28,302 nucleotides of DNA from Bacteroidota bacterium (GCA_023386235.1 JAEWKC010000038.1:1-28302), one strand, 5' to 3'; numbered from the stretch's first letter, positions 1 through 8,619 are shown. The notes: generated from the letters alone by a model not told the origin. A program made the numbers and translations.

Positions 1-2
1 AT

Positions 3-1403
3 GCCAAAGAGTGGCCCAAAGACGATACAACTATGAGCCTGGAAGATGCACGCTTTTCTGTGATAAGGTATTTTGCTTCCAATATAGAAAATGCTTATGG
101 ACCCAATGTGCACGATCCGCGTAGTGGCGAAATACTTGAAAGCCACATAGGCTGGTATCATAATGTAATGAAACTGCTGCACAACTGGTATTTCATTCAG
201 GCATCTCCCAACGACAAAAGAGCGCAAAACATGGTTTTTGAAGATGAATTAATGGGTGAATTGATCAGGTTTGTATCTTCTCACGAAGTAGGGCATACCT
301 TAGGTCTGCGTCACAACCTGGGTTCAAGCAGCACAGTACCCGTGGAAAAACTAAGAGATAAAAAATGGGTAGAAGCCAATGGACATACGCCTTCCATTAT
401 GGACTACGCGAGATTTAACTACGTAGCGCAGCCCGGGGATAAAATTTCACCTAAAGGATTATTTCCCCGGATTGGCGAATACGACGAATGGGCTATTCAG
501 TGGGGTTATTCCTACTCCGGAGCCAACACGATAGAAGAAGATAAAAAAATCACGAACAAATGGGTGATTGATAATTTGAAAAAGAATCCGCGTTTATGGT
601 TCGGAACAGAGACCAATCCATACGATCCGCGCTCGCAATCCGAATCGTTAGGCGATGATAATATGCTGGCAAGCGAATATGGCATTAAAAACCTGCAGGT
701 TATTTTTAATAACATTAAAGACTGGACAAAAGAAGAAGCTGATTATTACAGAAATCTTTCGGAATTGTCAGACCAGGTGTATGTGCAATACAACCGGTAT
801 ATTTTTCATGTAATGAAGAATATAGGCGGCGTAGAGGAAACTCCTAAAAGCATAGAGCAAGACGGTGTTGTATATCAGCCTACTGCTAAAGTGCAACAGA
901 AGCGTGCGGTTGATTTTTTAAATCGTCAGCTTTTTGATACGCCAACATGGTTATTGAACAATGATATACTGGATAAAGTAAATAATCCCGTAAGCAATAA
1001 CCGTGTAAGCACAATACAAACCAATGCTTTAAGCTCATTGCTTTCTGCCGACAGGCTGTACAGGGTGGCATTGAATGAGTCGAGATACCCCGGAAAAAAT
1101 CCTTATACATTAATTGAGTTAATGGATGATTTGGATGCAGGTATCTGGAAAGAGTTAAATAACAGAGGTACCATTGATTTTTACAAAAGAAATTTGCAAA
1201 AACAATACCTGAGCAGCCTGATAGGTCTGTTAAGCAACACAGGTACTTCTAATACAGATCTGCCTTCGCTGGCCAAAGGAAGACTCACTGATTTAAAGAG
1301 AAAAATTGATAACAACGCTACAGGCTTTTCCGATACTATGACAAGATATCATTTGCTTGATTTATCAGACAGGATAAAACAAGCGTTAGAACCCAATAAA
1401 TAA
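3..1403 (+). CDS. Zinc metalloprotease, DUF4953 type, 5'-truncated by window edge
   Basis: The frame is open from base 3, so the ATG at 33 is an internal methionine and the true start lies outside the window. A metzincin-like zinc site HEVGHTLGLRH is encoded at about 282-314, giving three His ligands and the catalytic Glu. It is followed about 30 residues later by SIMDY, which fits the Met-turn. Together with the tryptophan-rich stretch GEYDEWAIQWGYSYSG, this matches the C-terminal part of the large Bacteroidota zinc-dependent metalloproteases annotated as DUF5117/DUF4953/DUF5118. Family members are normally secreted or periplasmic and about 800 residues long, so roughly half is visible here. 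The last 200 residues are helical with no recognisable motif. The physiological substrate is not known. The gene ends before a clear terminator and is separate from lgt. The family call is confident; the role is not. Confidence 0.88.
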   Translation, partial: AKEWPKDDTTMSLEDARFSVIRYFASNIENAYGPNVHDPRSGEILESHIGWYHNVMKLLHNWYFIQASPNDKRAQNMVFEDELMGELIRFVSSHEVGHTLGLRHNLGSSSTVPVEKLRDKKWVEANGHTPSIMDYARFNYVAQPGDKISPKGLFPRIGEYDEWAIQWGYSYSGANTIEEDKKITNKWVIDNLKKNPRLWFGTETNPYDPRSQSESLGDDNMLASEYGIKNLQVIFNNIKDWTKEEADYYRNLSELSDQVYVQYNRYIFHVMKNIGGVEETPKSIEQDGVVYQPTAKVQQKRAVDFLNRQLFDTPTWLLNNDILDKVNNPVSNNRVSTIQTNALSSLLSADRLYRVALNESRYPGKNPYTLIELMDDLDAGIWKELNNRGTIDFYKRNLQKQYLSSLIGLLSNTGTSNTDLPSLAKGRLTDLKRKIDNNATGFSDTMTRYHLLDLSDRIKQALEPNK

Positions 1404-1424
1404 AGAACTCAAAATTTAAGTTTG

Positions 1425-1455
1425 GATGCTGAAAATATTTTCAGCATCTTTACTT
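1425..1455 (+). terminator. Rho-independent terminator after the metalloprotease
   Basis: Bases 1425-1448 form a perfect 24-base palindrome: the arms begin GATGCTGAAAAT and mirror exactly. It is followed by the T-rich tract TTTACTTT. It lies 22 bases after the metalloprotease stop and 27 bases before lgt, so it probably separates the two transcripts. Confidence 0.75.
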
Positions 1456-1474
1456 TATAAATTATAATAATTCT

Positions 1475-2782
1475 ATGTATCCCAATCTGTATTATTTTTT
1501 TAAGGATGTATTTGGTCTAGATTTTAAACCTTTAATGGTAGTAAATACCTTCGGACTGTTTGTAGCGCTGGCGTTTATCATAGGCGCATGGCTGTTGCAT
1601 AAAGAATTGAAAAGAAAAGAAAAGCTGGGTTACTTTACCTATACCGACAGGAAAATTGTAGTAGGCAAACCCGCAACCACAGGCGAATTGTTAAGCAATT
1701 TTCTGATAGGATTTTTATTCGGGTATAAAATTCTGGGCGTAATGTTAAGCAAAGAGGCGTTGGCCGATCCGCAAAGCTATATATTCTCCTCACAGGGAAG
1801 CTGGCTGTCGGGGTTAGCGCTGGGAGCACTCTTTACCTATCTGAAATGGAAAGATAAAGACAAAGTAAAACTGGCCAAGCCCGAAGAAAAAACAATTCGT
1901 ATATGGCCCAGCGACAGGCTTTCAGACATAGTGATAATAGCCGCTGTGGCAGGTTTTTTAGGAGCCAAGATTTTTGACAATCTTGAGCATTGGGATACTT
2001 TTATTCAGGATCCGATAGGGAATTTATTTTCAGCAAGCGGACTCACTTTTTACGGAGGACTGATCACGGCTATCATTTGCCTATGGATTTATTTCAGAAA
2101 AAATAAAATGCCGTTTATCAATGTAGCAGATGCCGCCGCGCCCGCACTGATGATGTCTTATGGTATTGGCAGGCTGGGATGCCAGGTTTCTGGCGATGGC
2201 GACTGGGGCATTATTAACAGCGCGTATATTAGTAATACTGACGGCTCTGTGTTGTCTGCTACGCCCGCGCAATTTAATGCGGCCGTAGACACGTATAGAA
2301 ATGTTACCGAACAATTTGGCATTATTGGCGAAGTGCAGCACGCTGCTTTCACAGCGCCCTCCTGGCTGCCCGACTGGACCGTAGCCTACACCTTTCCGCA
2401 TAATGTAAATAAAGAAGGCATACCTTTGGCCAACTGTACCTGGAACGATTTCTGCAACTATTTGCCGCTGCCCGTTTTTCCTACTTCTTTGTACGAAATT
2501 ATTATGTGCTGTCTGATATTGTTTCCCATATTATGGTTACTGAGAAAAAAGTTTGTAACACCCGGAAAACTGTTTGGGCTTTATCTTATTTTTAATGGAG
2601 TGGAAAGATACCTGATTGAAAAAATAAGAGTAAATACTAAGTATGATATATTTGGCTGGCAACCTTCTCAGGCAGAGCTTATCTCGTTGGGAATGATGAT
2701 AGCAGGCATTGCACTGTTGGTATTTGCTAAAAAATGGTTTGTAAAGGCTACCCCTGAAAATGTGAAAGTTACCTCTAAATAA
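1475..2782 (+). CDS. lgt: Prolipoprotein diacylglyceryl transferase
   Basis: Inner-membrane enzyme that moves diacylglycerol from phosphatidylglycerol to the lipobox cysteine of prolipoproteins, the first step of lipoprotein maturation. Several lipoproteins encoded in this window should be its substrates. Visible features are about seven hydrophobic segments, the Lgt signature region GIGRLGCQVSGDGDWG (residues 230-245, with Arg233 at the place of E. coli Arg143), and GVERYLIEKIR near the C-terminus, matching the conserved Arg/Glu pair. At 435 residues it is much longer than the 291-residue E. coli enzyme. The extra length lies in an N-terminal region and a loop at about 246-320. The position of E. 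coli His103 is tyrosine (LTFYGGL, Tyr193). The next gene, pncB, converges and ends only 6 bases away, so there is no room for a separate terminator. Confidence 0.93.
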   Translation: MYPNLYYFFKDVFGLDFKPLMVVNTFGLFVALAFIIGAWLLHKELKRKEKLGYFTYTDRKIVVGKPATTGELLSNFLIGFLFGYKILGVMLSKEALADPQSYIFSSQGSWLSGLALGALFTYLKWKDKDKVKLAKPEEKTIRIWPSDRLSDIVIIAAVAGFLGAKIFDNLEHWDTFIQDPIGNLFSASGLTFYGGLITAIICLWIYFRKNKMPFINVADAAAPALMMSYGIGRLGCQVSGDGDWGIINSAYISNTDGSVLSATPAQFNAAVDTYRNVTEQFGIIGEVQHAAFTAPSWLPDWTVAYTFPHNVNKEGIPLANCTWNDFCNYLPLPVFPTSLYEIIMCCLILFPILWLLRKKFVTPGKLFGLYLIFNGVERYLIEKIRVNTKYDIFGWQPSQAELISLGMMIAGIALLVFAKKWFVKATPENVKVTSK

Positions 2783-2788
2783 TTTGAT

Positions 2789-3967
2789 CTAGTCTATCCC
2801 CAAAATATCTTTTGCCAGTTGTATGGTTTTAGGATCGCCGGTATGCTTTCCCTTTTCGTCTGAGAGCTTTACGGTAGGTATCCATTCGTTTTCCTGTATA
2901 GATACTTCTGTCAGCTTCATTACGATGTTCATCGGGCGCAGCCCGGTATCGTTGGTAAGGTTTGTACCTATGCCAAAAGAGAGGCCTATATTTCCGTCGG
3001 CGGCTTTTGTTATTTCCTTTAAGCTTTCAGAGTTTAACCCGTCAGAAAATATGATATGCTTCGATTGTGGATCAATGCCTAATTTTTTGTAATGATTGAT
3101 TACATCGTGATAAAATACAATCGGATCTCCGCTATCGTGGCGTACACCGTCGAATAATTTGGCCAGTTTTTTATCAAATTGTTCAAAGAAAACTTTATTG
3201 GTATAGGTGTCGGCCAGCGCAATGCCTAAGTCGCCCCGGTACACGTCGGCCCAGTGATCCAGGCTTATTGAGTTGGCCATTTTAAAGCCATATTTTGCGG
3301 CGTGAAACATAAACCATTCGTGCGCATGTGTGCCAATGGGTTTGTGTGCATACTTCATGGCAAAGTGAACATTGCTGGAACCCACAAAGTTTTTTCCGCC
3401 AGATTCCACAAGTGTTTTCACTACAATATCCTGCACTTCATACGAGTGTCTTCTTCTGGTACCAAATTCGGCCACCTTAGCATTTTCTTCTTTGTATACG
3501 GAAATTTTTTCATTGGTGTTGGTGACAATAAAGTCGTCGTCTTTTCTTTGCTGATGCGTATATACATAATACAATTCACTAATCAGGGACAGGATAGGAA
3601 CTTCCCATAAAATTGTTCTGAACCAGTAACCTTCTACTTTTACTTCCAGATCTGTTCCGTTTTGTGTAATTTGTACTTCAGAAGGATCGTATGTATATCC
3701 TTTTAAAAAATAGAGATAAGCCGGGTTTAAATAGGGACAGGTTTTCTTGAAGTAAATATACTCATCATTCGTTAAGGCTAAGGTACGCATGGCATTGACA
3801 GCTTCCTGCAACTTTTCAGCGAAACCTTCGGGAAACGCATGTTTGCCCCTGTTGATGAAAGTATAACGACCTTTCTCGTAAGGAAACAACTTTACCGCTG
3901 CGCATTGCATGGTAAATTTATAAAAATCATTGTCCAGTATTGATTGAAATCTTACCTCTTTTTGCAT
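2789..3967 (-). CDS. pncB: Nicotinate phosphoribosyltransferase
   Basis: Preiss-Handler NAD salvage enzyme. It converts nicotinate and PRPP to nicotinate mononucleotide, coupled to ATP hydrolysis, in the cytosol. The 392 residues agree with the roughly 400-residue E. coli and Salmonella PncB. Conserved blocks are visible in order: LDNDFYKFTMQ at the N-terminus, ILWEVPILSLISE (about 119-131), EFGTRRRHSYEVQ (about 167-179), GTHAHEWFM (212-220), VRHDSGDP, and the phosphate-binding region FSDGLN...FGIGTNLTND. His216 in the HAHEW block aligns with the autophosphorylated histidine of the Salmonella enzyme. The start is the ATG at 3967, giving a normal family N-terminus. A terminator-like hairpin sits immediately upstream, which is odd for a leader and may attenuate expression. 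Confidence 0.96.
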   Translation of the reverse strand: MQKEVRFQSILDNDFYKFTMQCAAVKLFPYEKGRYTFINRGKHAFPEGFAEKLQEAVNAMRTLALTNDEYIYFKKTCPYLNPAYLYFLKGYTYDPSEVQITQNGTDLEVKVEGYWFRTILWEVPILSLISELYYVYTHQQRKDDDFIVTNTNEKISVYKEENAKVAEFGTRRRHSYEVQDIVVKTLVESGGKNFVGSSNVHFAMKYAHKPIGTHAHEWFMFHAAKYGFKMANSISLDHWADVYRGDLGIALADTYTNKVFFEQFDKKLAKLFDGVRHDSGDPIVFYHDVINHYKKLGIDPQSKHIIFSDGLNSESLKEITKAADGNIGLSFGIGTNLTNDTGLRPMNIVMKLTEVSIQENEWIPTVKLSDEKGKHTGDPKTIQLAKDILGID

Positions 3968-3979
3968 AAACAGTATTTT

Positions 3980-4007
3980 TTAAAAAAGCCTCAAATACTT
4001 GAAGCTT
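3980..4007 (-). terminator. Terminator-like hairpin between the SET gene and pncB
   Basis: Read on the minus strand, arms at 4007-3999 and 3994-3986 pair over nine positions with one G-U wobble and a four-base loop, followed by six U residues (3985-3980). The plus strand also carries a T-run after the hairpin, so it could work in both directions. It is placed 26 bases after the SET stop but only about 12 bases before the pncB start codon. Confidence 0.7.
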
Positions 4008-4033
4008 CTTTTTTTTATAAATTGATGAAAACG

Positions 4034-4438
4034 TTAATCTTCACATTCCTTTTTTATTTTGTGATCAAACCACACAGGGGTAGGGTCGTCGGGAACCGCG
4101 TTATAATTAATAGACAATTCATCGCCTTTTTTTACGGCTCTTACGGTTCTTACGGTCATGATACTATCGTCGTAGTCCATTTCATATTCACAATTGGCAT
4201 TGTAACTGTGGTTGTACATAGACATGTATCCAAAAGCCAGTGCACCTTTCTTCAATGATTTTCCCCATTCAAAAATATAATGATAAAGCTTTGTTTGTTC
4301 TATAATTTTTCTTTCTTTTTTAGAAAGTACCAGTACGGGAGCTACTTCTACAACTGTGCCTGCTTCAATGTTTTCGGTAGTATATACGCCTCTCCCTTTA
4401 TCGCCTGCGTCGGCTATAATTATGCATGGAAGTATCAT
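4034..4438 (-). CDS. SET-domain protein (putative protein-lysine methyltransferase)
   Basis: A 134-residue protein that is almost entirely a SET domain. KGRGVYTTENI (14-24) is the N-terminal SAM-side motif, YNHSYNANCEYE (75-86) is the NHS/C core that forms the pseudoknot and SAM pocket, and ELSINYN (107-113) carries the catalytic tyrosine. The C-terminal tail has a single cysteine, so the classic zinc post-SET cluster is absent. There is no signal peptide, so it should act in the cytosol. Known SET enzymes transfer methyl groups from SAM to lysine side chains; the bacterial substrate of this small type cannot be read from sequence. It starts 40 bases after the stop of the caspase-like gene on the same strand and may be co-transcribed with it. 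The domain call is strong; the function is inferred. Confidence 0.85.
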   Translation of the reverse strand: MILPCIIIADAGDKGRGVYTTENIEAGTVVEVAPVLVLSKKERKIIEQTKLYHYIFEWGKSLKKGALAFGYMSMYNHSYNANCEYEMDYDDSIMTVRTVRAVKKGDELSINYNAVPDDPTPVWFDHKIKKECED

Positions 4439-4478
4439 GTGAACAAAGCTAATTTAATTTTCTGATTCTTATTTAAAA

Positions 4479-6707
4479 TTATTTAGAAGCAGTTATATCC
4501 GAGCCTGCTTTCACACCCTGTTCATCGGCTTCATGCATCTTCTGGAAGGCCATGAGGAATACGGCTCCAAGATTTTGATAAGGGGGCACGTAATCGGCAA
4601 AATATGCGTCGTTCTTATTTTGCTCTGAAAGAGCTTTCCACATGTTTACCCAGTCAAGGTCTTTGCCTGCCCGTATTCTGTCAACAATAGATGTGATCAA
4701 AGCAATGTTCAATGCACCTGTACCTGTTTGTTTGCTGGAAATAATTTGTGTACCGGGCGCTCTTTCCAATACTTCATTTAAACTTTGGAAACCACCACAA
4801 CTACCCAATAACACAACTTTGGAAGAGGATGCTAATTGTTCTATGGTTTCCGGCAGGTGATAGCTGTGCCCGCGATGAATAACAATTTTTGGTTCTATAC
4901 CATTCTCGTCAAAATAAGTTTGCAATTTATCCTGCGCGTCTTTGTCCATACCGTCACCTTCTACTTTGTAGAGTGGTTTGTTGGTATAAATGGTAATAGG
5001 TGTACCGCTGGTGGTGCTTACTTCAGACCAATACTGATTTTGTTTTACTCGCCAGCCTGAGCCACTAAACCTGTTCATAAAATCGGGATAAAACAATCTT
5101 CCGTCGTCATCGCCATAAAAGAATTGCTGAATAACAACTCTTCCGGATGTATCTTTTAACCTGTCAATATTCATGAAATAAACAGGATCGATGCCTAAAG
5201 TAGCGGTCAGGTCAATGGTCGGGTCGTCCATAGACATAAACAATGTATTAAGCACATCGTATATTCTGAATTTTTTCAGATTTTTTTCTCTACGAGCATT
5301 TTCTCTGTTCATTTTTACTTCGGTAAGTACCAGATCTTTTACTTTAGGATCTTTAATGCTGGAAAATGAACCTGCCACGTCTACCGCATCCTGCAAACTG
5401 TCTTTTCCTTTAGTCTGGTCAAGATTTCTTACAAATGCTTTCATGAGTGTGCGTGCGTTTTCAGTTTCCATCCTGCTGATAAAGTCGTCTAGCGTATTGT
5501 AGATAGAGGCCATTTTAATCCATTTTCTGTAATGGTCGGCATAAACACTTTGTATAAGTTCATCGCCGGTAATTTTATTGGCAAATACCTGGTTGTACAA
5601 TCCTCCTCCGCGCGTTACGTAGCTGGAAGTGTAGGTAACCTCTTCGTTCATTACTACCAGATAATAGAGTTCCTGGGGAGTAAGATTTCTTATAGATGCA
5701 AATCTTGGTCCCGCGGGACTGCTGTGCAGCGCGTTTATTTTATTGATATACGTAGCTTCGCCTACTTCTTTTACTTTATTGTCAATAGCCTGCTTGCCGT
5801 AAACGGTTTCTTTGTTGGCTATCCTTTCGGCGTAGTTGATATTTGTTTTTACCAGTAGGGAGTAATATTTCTGTGGATTATTTAATACCGCATCAATTTC
5901 ATCTACAGTGATTTTTCCTTTATATAAATCATCCAAAAAAGGAAAATACTGCCTACCTTGTTTGGTGCGCGCTATGTTACCTATGGTTTTTACCAAAGGG
6001 TCTGTTGCATCATTTAGAATATATCTGCCTAATTTGCCGTAAGAGCGGGCCCAGTTGTAAATCACTTCCTGATCTTTTAATGCTACCGCGCTTAATAAGC
6101 TGTCTTTCCTGGGATATTTATCAAAATCACCCTCTAGTAGCGCCAGACCTTTAGAAGGGTCTTTATCAATTATTTTTTCTACTAACAAATGTTTTATTTC
6201 TTCCTGTCCTGCATTTTTTTCAAAAGCGGTGGTTTCACTTACCAGTTTTATTACATCGTAGCCTTTGCTTCTCAGTACCGGTTCAATGCTTTCACCTTCA
6301 AAGTCGGCCAGCATGGCATCTTCAAAAGAGCTTACCAGCGTTATCAGCAAAGAGCCTTTTACATCTCCGCTTTTGTATAATCGCGCAAAGTTTTCGAGTG
6401 CATCGTTCAAGCTTTTTAAATACCCGATTTTTTCGTTGCCATTCAGGTCGCCATTCCGCTCTATCACTTTTTGAATGTTGTCTATATCTTTGGTGGCAGC
6501 TTTATGGGCGTTTTTATTAATTTCAGCTATGGTAGTAGGATGAAAATTTTTATCGCTCTTGTTGCCATCCATGCTCATGATAAGCTTTTGAGAGGCGTCT
6601 ATTTTGTCGTGAAAAAACTGGCGCGCAGGCGGTATAGATTGTGCATAAGAAATGCCTGTTGCAAATAATGAGATGATTCCTATAAGTAATTTTTTTCTGC
6701 AATTCAT
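4479..6707 (-). CDS. Large secreted protein with a caspase-like (clan CD) His/Cys pair
   Basis: A 742-residue protein of no family I recognise by name. The N-terminus (MNCRKKLLIGIISLFATG...SYAQ) is a type I signal peptide, so it is exported. Residues about 30-480 are charged, mostly helical and without transmembrane segments. The C-terminal third resembles a clan CD peptidase core: a hydrophobic strand ends in VIHRGHSYH (His611 and His614), and a second strand VVLLGSCGG carries Cys637. In caspases, gingipains, clostripain and CHAT/separase proteins the dyad is a His at the end of one strand and a Cys at the end of the next, and GSCGG fits that placement. The His-Cys distance of 23-26 residues is shorter than in most characterised members. 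Peptidase activity is inferred, not shown. The small SET gene follows 40 bases downstream. No terminator was seen between them. Confidence 0.6.
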   Translation of the reverse strand: MNCRKKLLIGIISLFATGISYAQSIPPARQFFHDKIDASQKLIMSMDGNKSDKNFHPTTIAEINKNAHKAATKDIDNIQKVIERNGDLNGNEKIGYLKSLNDALENFARLYKSGDVKGSLLITLVSSFEDAMLADFEGESIEPVLRSKGYDVIKLVSETTAFEKNAGQEEIKHLLVEKIIDKDPSKGLALLEGDFDKYPRKDSLLSAVALKDQEVIYNWARSYGKLGRYILNDATDPLVKTIGNIARTKQGRQYFPFLDDLYKGKITVDEIDAVLNNPQKYYSLLVKTNINYAERIANKETVYGKQAIDNKVKEVGEATYINKINALHSSPAGPRFASIRNLTPQELYYLVVMNEEVTYTSSYVTRGGGLYNQVFANKITGDELIQSVYADHYRKWIKMASIYNTLDDFISRMETENARTLMKAFVRNLDQTKGKDSLQDAVDVAGSFSSIKDPKVKDLVLTEVKMNRENARREKNLKKFRIYDVLNTLFMSMDDPTIDLTATLGIDPVYFMNIDRLKDTSGRVVIQQFFYGDDDGRLFYPDFMNRFSGSGWRVKQNQYWSEVSTTSGTPITIYTNKPLYKVEGDGMDKDAQDKLQTYFDENGIEPKIVIHRGHSYHLPETIEQLASSSKVVLLGSCGGFQSLNEVLERAPGTQIISSKQTGTGALNIALITSIVDRIRAGKDLDWVNMWKALSEQNKNDAYFADYVPPYQNLGAVFLMAFQKMHEADEQGVKAGSDITASK

Positions 6708-6810
6708 GATGTAAAACTAATTATTATCGGGCTAATTAACGCCCATTCGGTTATTTATTAACAAAAATTCAGCCAATTATGGGCTTAACAATTCCATAAT
6801 ATAGACTTCT

Positions 6811-6840
6811 TAAATTTGTAAAAGGTTAATGTTATTTTTG
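6811..6840 (+). promoter_or_regulatory. Possible Bacteroidota-type promoter for the two-component pair
   Basis: Two matches to the TAnnTTTG -7 element, TAAATTTG (6811-6818) and TATTTTTG (6833-6840), lie 42 and 20 bases before the response-regulator ATG. Neither has a well-placed -33 TTTG, so which one is used is unclear. Confidence 0.35.
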
Positions 6841-6859
6841 TGTAAACGATTTTATTATA

Positions 6860-7549
6860 ATGGATAGCAAAAAACAAAGTATACTCATTGCAGATGATGA
6901 GCCTGATATATTGGAAATAATCAGCTACAACCTGTCAAAAGAAGGTTATGAAGTAATTACGGCCAAAGACGGAAATGAAGCTATTCGGTTGGCTGTAGAA
7001 AATAATCCGCAGCTGCTTATACTGGATATATTAATGCCGTACAAGAGTGGGATGGAAGTGTGCCAATATTTGCGTATGCAGCCCGAATTTAAAGAAACAC
7101 TTATCATATTTCTTACGGCGCTAAACGATGAAGCCATACACGTAAGAGGATTAGAAAATGGAGCAGATGATTATATTACTAAACCAATAAGCCCTAAAGT
7201 ATTGGTAAGTCGCGTAAATGCTCTTTTCAGAAGGTTGAAAAAGCAAGAAACCGTAATGGAAAATAAATTGCTGGAAATTGATAACGTAGTTATTGATCCT
7301 GTAAAATTTACGGTGAAGGTAGGAGATAACGAAGTGCTGTTGGCTAAAAAAGAATTTGAACTATTATATCTGCTGGCTTCCCAGCCCGGGCGTGTATTTT
7401 TAAGAAATGAAATATTAAATAAAGTATGGGGGGCAGATGTAATAGTGGGCGACCGCACCATAGATGTACATATTAGAAAAATAAGACAAAAAATGCAAAT
7501 GGACTGTATCACTACAGTGAAAGGTGTAGGGTATAAGTTCGAACTTTGA
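6860..7549 (+). CDS. OmpR/PhoB-family DNA-binding response regulator
   Basis: Two-domain transcription regulator of 229 residues, the standard length. The receiver domain (about 5-120) has the acidic pair Asp12/Asp13, phospho-acceptor Asp56 in LLILDILMP, Thr86 in FLTA and Lys108 in YITKP, so it has all the residues needed for phosphorylation. The C-terminal winged helix (about 130-229) has the family blocks LAKKEFELLYLLASQPGRVF and RTIDVHIRKIRQKM, ending in VKGVGYKFEL. The sensor kinase follows 23 bases downstream on the same strand, so the two form a cognate pair. The stimulus cannot be deduced. The receiver and DNA-binding domains resemble PhoB/RprY-type regulators, but no phosphate genes are nearby, so I give no symbol. 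The sugar genes downstream have their own apparent promoter. Confidence 0.94.
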   Translation: MDSKKQSILIADDEPDILEIISYNLSKEGYEVITAKDGNEAIRLAVENNPQLLILDILMPYKSGMEVCQYLRMQPEFKETLIIFLTALNDEAIHVRGLENGADDYITKPISPKVLVSRVNALFRRLKKQETVMENKLLEIDNVVIDPVKFTVKVGDNEVLLAKKEFELLYLLASQPGRVFLRNEILNKVWGADVIVGDRTIDVHIRKIRQKMQMDCITTVKGVGYKFEL

Positions 7550-7572
7550 TAATCTAAGGATTTTCAATACTT

Positions 7573-8619
7573 TTGATTGTGCGTAAAAATTTATCTTCCG
7601 GAAGTTTGGCTGCGCTCTGTGCGCTGGTCATAGCCTTAGTGGCCTCTATTGGTTTTCAAGTTGTTGCTAAAAACTTGTTGTATTCAATTATTGCTTTCGC
7701 AGTTATATTCCTGCTAAGTTATTCGCTTTTTAGTTTGATGTTTAAGAGAATTATTTATCAGAAAATAAAACTTATTTACAAACTGATATATACTACTAAG
7801 GCAAGTAAAAGAGAAGAAACTTTTTATAGATATATATTGCCTGAAAAATCAATAGAAGAAACAGAAGAAGAAGTAAAGATCTGGGCAGAACAAAGAAATA
7901 ATGAAATAGAATCTTTGCGCTCAATGGAAATTTACAGAAGAGAATTTCTTCAAAATTTTTCTCATGAAATAAAAACGCCGCTTTTTGCCGTTCAAGGTTA
8001 TGTAGATATACTGCTGAATCATGAAAATGAGGACGAAAAAATGAGAGATAAGTTTCTGAAAAATGCCCATAAAAATATAGAGCGGATCGTATTGCTGATG
8101 AATGATATTGATGAAATTTCTAAACTGGAATCGGGTATTCAAAAAATGAACTATTCAAACTTCATTATTCAGAGCCTGATCAGAGAAGTTTTTGAAAGTT
8201 TATCTTTTCAAACTACCGAAAGAAATGTAAAATGCTCAATTAAAAAGAATTGCGAATCGCCGATAACCGTGTATGCCGATAAAGAAAAAATAAGACAAGT
8301 ACTTATAAATTTGGTTATAAACGCAGTTAAGTACGGCAAAGAAAATGGAACTATTTTAGCAGGAATATATAAAACAGATGAAAACCATATTCTCGTAGAA
8401 ATCACGGATGATGGGCCGGGAATAGCAGATGATCATATCAGCAGAATATTTGAAAGGTTTTACAGAACCGACAAGGCACGCACAAGAGAAAGAGGAGGTA
8501 CGGGTCTTGGCTTATCTATTTGTAAACATATTATAGAAGCTCACGGGCAAACCATTCATGCCAGAAGTAAATTAGATGTAGGAACTACCGTAGGCTTTAC
8601 CCTATCTGCTAAGAAATAA
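7573..8619 (+). CDS. Membrane sensor histidine kinase
   Basis: Partner of the preceding response regulator. Two closely spaced hydrophobic segments (about 13-32 and 37-57) anchor it in the inner membrane with almost no periplasmic loop, so the signal is probably sensed within or near the membrane. The dimerisation/phosphoacceptor block is NFSHEIKTPLFAVQGY with His131. The ATP-binding domain has the N box (VLINLVINAVKYGK), G1 (DDGPGI), F box (IFERFYRTD) and G2 (GGTGLGLSI), so it should be active. There is no ATG near the 5' end. An in-frame stop at 7555-7557 limits the choice to TTG at 7573 or GTG at 7579. AAGGA at 7556-7560 is the likely ribosome site, and I chose TTG on spacing. At 348 residues it is a short PhoR-like kinase without a PAS or HAMP domain. 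Confidence 0.93.
   Translation: MIVRKNLSSGSLAALCALVIALVASIGFQVVAKNLLYSIIAFAVIFLLSYSLFSLMFKRIIYQKIKLIYKLIYTTKASKREETFYRYILPEKSIEETEEEVKIWAEQRNNEIESLRSMEIYRREFLQNFSHEIKTPLFAVQGYVDILLNHENEDEKMRDKFLKNAHKNIERIVLLMNDIDEISKLESGIQKMNYSNFIIQSLIREVFESLSFQTTERNVKCSIKKNCESPITVYADKEKIRQVLINLVINAVKYGKENGTILAGIYKTDENHILVEITDDGPGIADDHISRIFERFYRTDKARTRERGGTGLGLSICKHIIEAHGQTIHARSKLDVGTTVGFTLSAKK

Noticed and set aside
2081..2401. A 106-residue minus-strand open frame inside lgt
   Set aside because: It lies wholly within a well-supported gene, is rich in unusual residues and has no family resemblance; treated as a shadow frame.
6728..6745. GGGC...GCCC inverted repeat upstream of the response regulator
   Set aside because: A four-base stem around an AT-rich loop is too small to call an operator or terminator.
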